Notes under the pieces: model-generated
Seen by the model: only the letters and a program-made list of their open reading frames with translations
Database searches by the model: none
Told to the model about the DNA's origin: nothing
Program-made: the position numbers and the translations under genes
DNA from: Planctomycetota bacterium
GTDB lineage: Bacteria > Planctomycetota > MHYJ01 > JACQXL01
Assembly: GCA_016208805.1 (NCBI GenBank)
Contig: JACQXL010000127.1
Span: forward strand, 1 to 5,509
Direction of reading: 5' to 3'
Length of the DNA stretch: 5,509 bases
Shown: in pieces, positions 1 to 4,187 of the stretch
Layout: each line of letters begins with the position of its first letter
How positions within the stretch are numbered: position 1 is the stretch's first letter

Positions 1-1
1 G

Positions 2-382
2 CGGTTTCCGGGCGATTTTATGGTTACCGCTCCTAAAATGAAATTTAAAGAGGTTTCAGTGCCCAAAGAACCGCTCAAACTCGGACGGCACCTACCCCTT
101 TACCGTCAGCAGGAGGTGATAACGGACGAGGGTTTCTGTTACAAGGCCAAGAGCGAGGCGGAAGGTAAGTTTATCGTTTATTCTCAAAAGCCCAACGAGT
201 ATATTATTAAGGTGCCGGATGATAAGGTAGTGATAGAAAAGTCGGTGCTGGAATATGAACGTTACTTAGACGGCTTAAAGAACAAACTCTATGGTGCATT
301 TGCCAACCGGGTGCTGGACACCAAACTGGCCGACAGTTTAACCCGGACGGTATTCGGGGAATTTAACCTGCCGGTAATCTGA
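2..382 (+). CDS. Hypothetical protein, probably 5'-truncated by the window edge
   Basis: I do not recognise this protein. The frame is open from the left edge (codons from position 2) to a TGA at 380-382. An ATG at position 20 would give 120 residues, but no Shine-Dalgarno-like sequence precedes it, so the gene may well begin outside the window. The product is soluble-looking and highly charged, with no signal peptide, no membrane segment and a single Cys (residue 40 counted from that ATG). The first half looks beta-rich (around EGKFIVYSQKPNEYIIKVP); the second half (about residues 74-110) is probably alpha-helical. Its codons are more AT-rich than those of lptD and ugd. The coding frame is supported by the absence of stops and by ordinary amino-acid composition only. 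It could be the C-terminal domain of a larger protein. Confidence 0.5.
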   Translation, partial: RFPGDFMVTAPKMKFKEVSVPKEPLKLGRHLPLYRQQEVITDEGFCYKAKSEAEGKFIVYSQKPNEYIIKVPDDKVVIEKSVLEYERYLDGLKNKLYGAFANRVLDTKLADSLTRTVFGEFNLPVI

Positions 383-500
383 AAGGTATAATTATAATCT
401 GGGAAAACAATACTAATTAATAGCAATTCCCTCGCGATTTTCCGACATACCGTAGAGATTACTATAGCAGTACGGTTTGAGTTGATAGCTAATGCCATCC

Positions 501-533
501 CTTATAGAGTATGCTAAACTGTGTCTCTATAAG
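501..533. repeat. Perfect 9-bp inverted repeat (stem-loop)
   Basis: CTTATAGAG (501-509) is exactly complementary to CTCTATAAG (525-533), with a 15-nt loop. It lies 119 bp after the stop of the left-hand gene. It is AT-rich and has no T-run after it on the + strand, so it is not a typical intrinsic terminator. It may be part of the repeat cluster that follows: ATAGAGTA at 504-511 is also complementary to a TACTCTAT farther right, near 617-624. Confidence 0.5.
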
Positions 534-565
534 AAAGGCCGGTTGTCTGCATTTCGGATACGGTC

Positions 566-603
566 TCTTTATCAATCAGATGCCCTTTCTTTATCAATCA
601 GAT
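566..603. repeat. Direct repeat, 16 bp, two copies 22 bp apart
   Basis: The 16-mer TCTTTATCAATCAGAT occurs at 566-581 and again, unchanged, at 588-603, separated by 6 bases. The second copy overlaps the left end of the inverted repeat pair 591-616/758-777. The centre-to-centre spacing of 22 bp is about two helical turns, as expected for binding sites on one face of DNA, but no regulator is evident. Confidence 0.75.
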
Positions 604-660
604 ACCACCCCTTATATACTCTATGTTTTAGTAAGTTTACAAGAGGCGACGTCTGTTTTG

Positions 661-691
661 ATTAAAGATGCCGGATGGTTATATTAAAGAT
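661..691. repeat. Direct repeat ATTAAAGAT, two copies 22 bp apart
   Basis: ATTAAAGAT occurs at 661-669 and 683-691. The spacing of 22 bp equals that of the 16-bp repeats at 566-603. Both lie within the same gene-free stretch. Confidence 0.5.
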
Positions 692-711
692 AGCACTTCC
701 TTTGATTATAT

Positions 712-741
712 GGGTGAGGGGTAGAGGGGAGGGGGGTGGGG
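712..741 (+). other. G-quadruplex-forming motif (five G-runs)
   Basis: The + strand carries five runs of three to six G (712-714, 718-721, 726-729, 731-736, 738-741) separated by loops of 3, 4, 1 and 1 bases. This meets the usual G3+N1-7 definition of an intramolecular G-quadruplex. It lies about 40 bp beyond the 3' end of the DUF3786 gene, whose transcript would carry the C-rich complement. It overlaps the GC hairpin at 727-755, so quadruplex and hairpin would compete. Confidence 0.6.
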
Positions 742-755
742 TATCCCCACCTCCC
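727..755 (-). terminator. GC-rich hairpin downstream of the DUF3786 gene, possible terminator
   Basis: GGGAGG (727-732) pairs with CCTCCC (750-755) and TGGGG (737-741) pairs with CCCCA (745-749), giving 11 bp with a four-G bulge and a three-base loop. It begins 26 bp after the DUF3786 stop codon on the minus strand, a plausible place for a terminator. There is no U-run after the stem in the minus-strand transcript, so a classical intrinsic terminator is not proven; RNA 3'-end stabilisation is an alternative. Confidence 0.4.
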
Positions 756-758
756 TTT

Positions 759-783
759 ATAAGGGGTTGATTAATAAGGGGTT
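759..783. repeat. Direct repeat ATAAGGGGTT, two copies 15 bp apart
   Basis: ATAAGGGGTT occurs at 759-768 and 774-783. The second copy overlaps the stop codon (TTA on the + strand, 782-784) of the minus-strand DUF3786 gene, so the end of that coding sequence sits inside repeat DNA. Confidence 0.5.
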
Positions 784-1456
784 ACGAGATGATGTCTTCA
801 AGCGGCAGGTAATGAGTGATACTGGCGTCATAGAGGATGTCCATTGACGCGCTGAACTCGGCTGAGGCGGGCCGATAGATAAATGTAATCGAAACATTGG
901 GTAAGACCAGGCATCTGACCTTGATGAACGATGGCGTCTCTACAACAGACCAACCCAACGTCTTAACGGCCCGCAGGAATCGTTGACGGTCAGCCCCGAA
1001 TGACCTCTGGATTACATCAATACTGCGCGCCTTGTAGGTCGGATAATAGAACGCCGCGCCGGCAATATCGCGCAGGGCCACCTCCTGACCGGACATCCGC
1101 GTGCCGTCCGCCGTGATAAGATAATGTAACAACAGAATCTTCTCGCTGATTTTAGGTTCTGTTGTCGGGTTATTAGGCTGGGTTACCTTTTTACCGCCGT
1201 CCTCTATCACAAAGGTCTGACCGGCCATGTCAAGATAGAGTTTGCCGTCTTCCAGCCCCGATATCGTCCCCCGACCCGCCTCAGGCGGGCATCGGGATGA
1301 CTCATCGGGATAAGAGCCAGTACCAGCAGACAGCCACTTCGTGTCTGTCTTCTTAACTGGCTCTAACCTAGCGCTGCTGTTGAAGGCGACCTCGTCAAGG
1401 TCTAACCGGGCGAGTTTGTCACAGGCGAGTTGGTAGGCGGTCTCGTAGGGATTCAT
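782..1456 (-). CDS. DUF3786-family protein with an in-frame palindromic insert
   Basis: The protein has 224 residues counted from the ATG at 1454-1456. A TTG three codons upstream (1463-1465) is an alternative start; I prefer the ATG because an AGGA lies about 10 bases before it, whereas the TTG has no sensibly spaced site. The core of the family is clear at about residues 105-169: ILLLHYLITADGT, then a Gly/Ala-Phe-Tyr-Tyr-Pro block (GAAFYYPTYKARSID), an F-G pair and a KTLGW segment. The C-terminus keeps the usual pattern (LPNV...FIYR...EFSASMDILYD, then HYLPLEDI). It has no signal peptide, so it should be cytosolic. The function of DUF3786 is unknown as far as I know; it is common in anaerobes. 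About residues 31-63 do not look like family sequence and coincide with two DNA palindromes (1270-1364), suggesting a tolerated insertion in an N-terminal loop. The gene lies downstream of tRNA-Arg on the same strand and could share its transcript. Confidence 0.87.
   Translation of the reverse strand: MNPYETAYQLACDKLARLDLDEVAFNSSARLEPVKKTDTKWLSAGTGSYPDESSRCPPEAGRGTISGLEDGKLYLDMAGQTFVIEDGGKKVTQPNNPTTEPKISEKILLLHYLITADGTRMSGQEVALRDIAGAAFYYPTYKARSIDVIQRSFGADRQRFLRAVKTLGWSVVETPSFIKVRCLVLPNVSITFIYRPASAEFSASMDILYDASITHYLPLEDIIS
1270..1364. repeat. Two consecutive palindromes inside the DUF3786 gene (putative protein-invading element)
   Basis: The first palindrome pairs CCCGA plus CCCGCCT (1270-1281) with AGGCGGG and TCGGG (1283-1289, 1292-1296) around a single-base loop, with CA bulged. 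The second pairs AGAGCCAGT (1313-1321) with ACTGGCTCT (1356-1364), with an inner CAGACA (1327-1332) against TGTCTG (1342-1347). A 9-bp direct repeat, CATCGGGAT, lies at 1290-1298 and 1303-1311. The whole block is read in frame without a stop and supplies about 33 residues of low-complexity sequence (for example TKWLSAGTGSYPDESS and CPPEAGRG) where family members, from memory, are shorter. Confidence 0.6.
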
Positions 1457-1463
1457 ATCCTTC

Positions 1464-1564
1464 AAATCCTAAATCTCAAATCCCAATCTCCAAATAAATT
1501 CCAATTACCAAACATTCGGAAATTGATGCTTGGTGCTTATTTGGAATTTGGTGATTAGGATTTA
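1464..1564. repeat. ~100-bp AT-rich imperfect inverted repeat between tRNA and DUF3786 gene
   Basis: Three nested complementary blocks are visible: AAATCCTAA (1464-1472) with TTAGGATTT (1555-1563), CCAAATAA (1490-1497) with TTATTTGG (1537-1544), and ACCAA (1507-1511) with TTGGT (1530-1534). Each arm is made of AAATCC/CAAAT-like units. The element fills nearly all the space between the tRNA and the DUF3786 start, and its left end lies within the leader, where it supplies the AGGA that may act as the ribosome-binding site. It has the size and shape of a short interspersed palindromic repeat; copies elsewhere in the genome would confirm that. Confidence 0.55.
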
Positions 1565-1579
1565 GTTATTTCGTATGTA

Positions 1580-1651
1580 TACTCCCGACAGGAGTCGAAC
1601 CTGTATCACTGGTTCCGGAAAGCAGTACTCTATCCATTGAGCTACGGGAGC
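1580..1651 (-). tRNA. tRNA-Arg (anticodon CCG)
   Basis: On the minus strand a complete 72-nt cloverleaf can be folded. The acceptor stem is GCTCCCG/CGGGAGT, with a G-U pair at 1-72. It is followed by T8, A9, a D stem GCTC/GAGT with loop AATGGATA (G18, G19, A20), an anticodon loop TTCCGGA giving anticodon CCG, a 4-base variable loop, and a T arm ACAGG/CCTGT with loop TTCGACT. The discriminator base is A; no CCA is encoded. A20 and C35 agree with arginine identity known from E. coli. Two oddities are a C-C mismatch at 30-40 in the anticodon stem and a G-U pair closing the D stem. It reads CGG codons, which are common in the neighbouring lptD. A good promoter lies just upstream. Confidence 0.94.
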
Positions 1652-1680
1652 ATAGCAGAGTATCCGGAAATCAGGGTATT

Positions 1681-1710
1681 AGAATATCAGATTAGCAACC
1701 GGGCAGTCAA
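1681..1710 (-). promoter_or_regulatory. Sigma70-like promoter for tRNA-Arg
   Basis: On the minus strand, TTGACT (1710-1705) and TATTCT (1686-1681) are separated by 18 bp. Five of six and four of six bases match the -35 and -10 consensus. Initiation would fall near 1674, giving a leader of about 23 nt before the tRNA 5' end, as expected for a tRNA precursor. Confidence 0.6.
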
Positions 1711-1717
1711 GTTTTAG

Positions 1718-1745
1718 TTGACGGTGCCGAGAGTAGTGATAATAT
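1718..1745 (+). promoter_or_regulatory. Sigma70-like promoter for lptD
   Basis: TTGACG (1718-1723) and TAATAT (1740-1745) are separated by 16 bp and match the -35 and -10 consensus at five of six and four of six positions. Initiation near 1752 would give a leader of about 55 nt before the lptD ATG. The -35 box lies only 7 bp from the -35 box of the leftward tRNA promoter, so the two form a back-to-back pair. A TTG that could extend the lptD frame upstream is itself this -35 box. Confidence 0.5.
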
Positions 1746-1752
1746 GCCTTTC

Positions 1753-1793
1753 TATAAGGAAGCCAAGAAACCACGAATCCTGGTTTCCTTATA
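1753..1793 (+). promoter_or_regulatory. Stem-loop in the lptD 5' leader
   Basis: TATAAGGAA (1753-1761) pairs with TTCCTTATA (1785-1793) and ACCA (1770-1773) pairs with TGGT (1781-1784). This gives 13 perfect base pairs interrupted by an 8-nt bulge, with a 7-nt loop. It would begin at the very 5' end of the transcript made from the promoter at 1718-1745 and end 14 nt before the ATG. Such 5' stems often stabilise mRNA; a regulatory role in lptD translation is possible but unproven. Confidence 0.45.
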
Positions 1794-1807
1794 ATCGATA
1801 TTGTGTT

Positions 1808-4186
1808 ATGGCAAGACGGTTTTTAATTTGTCTCATTTTATGCTGCATAGCAGTGATTAGTGTTCCTGCGCAGGATAAGACGCCGACCGCCACCACTCCG
1901 ACAGCGGAGAAACCGTCAGAGGAACTGGCCGCTTACATTCATTACGGCCACCTGGAACGCTGGAAAGAGGATAATACCCAGATTACGGCCTTCACCAACA
2001 AGGTGGAACTCTACCAGGCCAACCGGCTGATTAAGGCCGATACGTTGATTACCTGGAGCAAGGAAACGCCCGCTCCCGTCCCGCCTCCGGCCGGAGCGAC
2101 AACGCCGACCGCCACCGCCCCTGCCGCGGCAGAGAAACAGAAGGATGTGATATTTGACGAGGTCTATGCCGAGGGCAACATCAGCGTGATTACCGAAGAT
2201 ACCCGGATGTATGCCGAGCGGCTCTATTATAATTTCGCCGATAACACCGGCGTAATCATCAATGCCGAGATAAGAACAACCGCCGAGGTCAGGGACGGCA
2301 AGAGCACGCCGGTAATCCTGCGCTCGCTGGTGGTTTACCAGACCGATAAAAATACCCTGCTGGCCAAGAACTGCTCGGTGACCACCTGCCCGCACGGCCA
2401 GCCGCATTATTATGTCTGGGCGGCACAGGTCAAGTTCGTTAACGATGAAAAAGGCAAGCGGCTGGCCTTTACCCATATCATTCCGCATATCTGGGGCATC
2501 CCGTTCTTCTGGTTCCCGTATTATCACAAGACCGTGGGTGATGACCCGTTGTTGCGTTCGGTGCATATGGAGCGCTCCGAGCGTTTCGGCCGGACCGTCA
2601 TCGCCCTGGTCGGCTATAATATCAATAGATACGAGCGGGACGAAAAGGGCGCTCTTATCAAGGATAAAAACGGACAGCTCAGACTCAAAAGATGGGGCGA
2701 CCTGACGCTGGAAGGTAATTTCTCGGAGAAGCGCGGCGCCGGATGGAAACCGGAACTGAAATACCGCTGGCAGAACTACCAGGGTTATCTTAAGGCATAT
2801 TATATCAACGATAAAGGACCTGACCCGGCCAACCCTTACGACGCCGGTATCTATGCGGCGAACGGCGAGACAATGCCGGCCGGCCAGCAGGAACGTTCGC
2901 GCATCAAGGTCTTTCACCGCCAGCAGTTTAACGCTAACCTCCGGGCCGACCTGGAATATTATTCTATCAGCGACCGGATGGTCCTGCCGGAGTTCTTTGA
3001 CCGCGAGTATCGCGAGGAAAAGACGCCGGAGACATATTTATACCTGCGTCACCTGCGCAATAACACCGGCCTGGCGGCGATGGGGCGGTTCAGGATAAAC
3101 GAATTCCAGACCCAGACCGAATACCTGCCCCGGGCAAAGTATTATCTCTTCAGCCATACCCTGCCGGCCGCCGTGACCGAGGTAACCGGCCCGGTTTATT
3201 ATTCGGGCAGTCTGGAACTGAACAACAGCCGCCTCCAGTATGACGAAAAGACCGGACTGCCGAGCCGATCCGTTGCCCGGTTTGATTCTTATAACGAGGT
3301 ATCTATGTCCAGGCAGATGGATTTCCTCAGGGTTACGCCGTTCATATCCGGGCGGTTGACCGGTTATGACCAGACCATCTCGGCCACAAATTATGCGGAC
3401 CGGTTCGTCGGCTCCGGCGGCGTCCGGTTGTTGTCCCAATTCTCGCGCATCTTTGATATCCAGAATAAACTGCTGGGAATGAATACCATCAAACATAATG
3501 TCACCTTTGATATCCGCTATGCCGACAATTACAAGGTCACCTTGCCGCAGGACAACTTGATAGCCACCGACGATACGAACCGGCTGGCCGAATTCCGGGA
3601 ATGGTATCTTGAGGTACGCAACCGCTTCAAGACCAAGCGGGGGGATAGTTACAGTGATTTCCTGAATATTGGATTGAGTTTGGAGCGTTATCCGGCCGGT
3701 AAACGAGATACCACCGCAATAAACCAGAACACCTATTTATACCCGATGAGTTGGATAACCATTTCACCCACCAATACGGCCAGGGATATTTCCAATGTCA
3801 ACCTGGACTTACTGGTCACGCCCAACCTGCCGTTCACGGTCAGTTCCCGGGCCGAGTATAACACCGATACCAAACGAACCGAAGTCCTGACGGCCGGGGT
3901 GACGCTGACGCCGTACACCGGCTGGTCGGTTTCTATGACCGAGCGGTATATTATGGATAAATCCAACGCCCTGGGCGTGGCGCTGAACTGCGCACTGATT
4001 GAGAAATGGCAGGTGGCCATTTCAGACCAGTATGACTTTGAGCGCCAGACGTTCACCAACCGGCTGTACTCATTCAAGCGCGACTTGCACGAGTTTTTCC
4101 TGGAGTTTTCCATTGCGGTTGACAAAGGCAAGGACGAGAAGGTCCTTAATATCCTGCTCCAGCCAAAAGGAATATTTGCGCAATAA
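1808..4186 (+). CDS. lptD: LptD/OstA-family LPS-assembly outer-membrane protein
   Basis: The protein has 792 residues, close to the 784 of E. coli LptD. I chose the ATG at 1808 because a signal peptide follows at once (basic MARR, hydrophobic LICLILCCIAVISV, likely cleavage after Val-Pro-Ala at residue 21) and the upstream extension runs through the promoter. No good Shine-Dalgarno is seen. Residues about 40-185 form the periplasmic OstA/LptA-like beta-jellyroll (strands such as YAEGNISVI and DTRMYAERLYYNF), interrupted by a Pro/Ala/Thr-rich linker at 86-108. The family block follows: C189 and C194, the YYVWAAQVKF segment, and GIPFFWFPYYH at 230-240. From about 260 to the end, alternating aromatic/polar strands fit a beta-barrel. 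In known systems LptD, with LptE, inserts LPS into the outer leaflet. The two barrel-end cysteines of E. coli LptD are not obvious; only C189, C194 and one late Cys (in NCALIEKW) remain after signal cleavage, so disulfide use may differ. ugd follows after 1 bp. Confidence 0.85.
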   Translation: MARRFLICLILCCIAVISVPAQDKTPTATTPTAEKPSEELAAYIHYGHLERWKEDNTQITAFTNKVELYQANRLIKADTLITWSKETPAPVPPPAGATTPTATAPAAAEKQKDVIFDEVYAEGNISVITEDTRMYAERLYYNFADNTGVIINAEIRTTAEVRDGKSTPVILRSLVVYQTDKNTLLAKNCSVTTCPHGQPHYYVWAAQVKFVNDEKGKRLAFTHIIPHIWGIPFFWFPYYHKTVGDDPLLRSVHMERSERFGRTVIALVGYNINRYERDEKGALIKDKNGQLRLKRWGDLTLEGNFSEKRGAGWKPELKYRWQNYQGYLKAYYINDKGPDPANPYDAGIYAANGETMPAGQQERSRIKVFHRQQFNANLRADLEYYSISDRMVLPEFFDREYREEKTPETYLYLRHLRNNTGLAAMGRFRINEFQTQTEYLPRAKYYLFSHTLPAAVTEVTGPVYYSGSLELNNSRLQYDEKTGLPSRSVARFDSYNEVSMSRQMDFLRVTPFISGRLTGYDQTISATNYADRFVGSGGVRLLSQFSRIFDIQNKLLGMNTIKHNVTFDIRYADNYKVTLPQDNLIATDDTNRLAEFREWYLEVRNRFKTKRGDSYSDFLNIGLSLERYPAGKRDTTAINQNTYLYPMSWITISPTNTARDISNVNLDLLVTPNLPFTVSSRAEYNTDTKRTEVLTAGVTLTPYTGWSVSMTERYIMDKSNALGVALNCALIEKWQVAISDQYDFERQTFTNRLYSFKRDLHEFFLEFSIAVDKGKDEKVLNILLQPKGIFAQ
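1880..2116 (+). repeat. Duplicated Pro/Thr/Ala linker sequence within lptD
   Basis: The 15-mer ACGCCGACCGCCACC occurs at 1880-1894 and 2102-2116, in the same frame. The encoded stretches TPTATTPTAEK (residues 25-35) and TPTATAPAAAEK (99-110) are near copies: one just after the signal peptide, the other inside the OstA domain. They bracket the first strands of the periplasmic domain and are probably flexible linkers. Confidence 0.6.
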
Positions 4187-4187
4187 T

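Larger units (their letters stand above)
591..777. mobile_element. Possible MITE-like element with ~20-bp inverted ends
   Basis: The left end (591-616) reads TTATCAATCA, six extra bases, then ACCCCTTATA. The right end (758-777), read on the opposite strand, is TTATTAATCA followed directly by ACCCCTTATA. That is 19 of 20 matching bases apart from the 6-bp insertion. The roughly 140 bp between them hold no reading frame of note, but do hold two ATTAAAGAT copies and a G-run cluster. No transposase is present and I cannot point to a clear target-site duplication, so this is either a non-autonomous element or a local stem structure. The right end almost touches the stop codon of the DUF3786 gene. 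Confidence 0.35.
383..781. other. Repeat-rich intergenic region without a gene
   Basis: I see no convincing coding region in these 400 bases. The first part (383-500) is AT-rich with only a weak inverted repeat, ACCGTA at 449-454 against TACGGT at 471-476. From 501 onward the DNA is packed with short repeats listed separately: a 9-bp stem-loop, two direct-repeat pairs with 22-bp spacing, inverted ends at 591-616 and 758-777, a G-run cluster and a GC hairpin. The region lies between two convergent genes (left gene +, DUF3786 gene -), so terminators are expected here. Confidence 0.6.

Noticed and set aside
449..476. Inverted repeat ACCGTA/TACGGT as a terminator for the left gene
   Set aside because: The stem has only 6 bp with a 16-nt loop and no T-run; this is within chance expectation.
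289..498. Minus-strand open frame of 69 codons across the end of the left gene
   Set aside because: It half overlaps the plausible + strand gene, has no ribosome site and no family resemblance.
566..603. Start of a CRISPR array
   Set aside because: There are only two 16-bp copies, with a 6-bp spacer; CRISPR repeats and spacers are each much longer.
1790..1795. Perfect TATAAT as an alternative -10 box for lptD
   Set aside because: No -35-like sequence lies 16-18 bp upstream, the start site would leave only about 6 nt of leader, and the bases are part of the hairpin's right arm and its edge.
1718..1807. Upstream TTG start for lptD adding 30 residues
   Set aside because: The TTG is the -35 box of a likely promoter, the added residues would bury the signal peptide, and the ATG at 1808 starts it properly.
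1916..2917. Long open frame on the minus strand (333 codons) inside lptD
   Set aside because: It is opposite a clear lptD reading frame, is Arg/Gly/Ile-rich in a way typical of antisense frames of GC-rich genes, and shows no recognisable domain or ribosome site.
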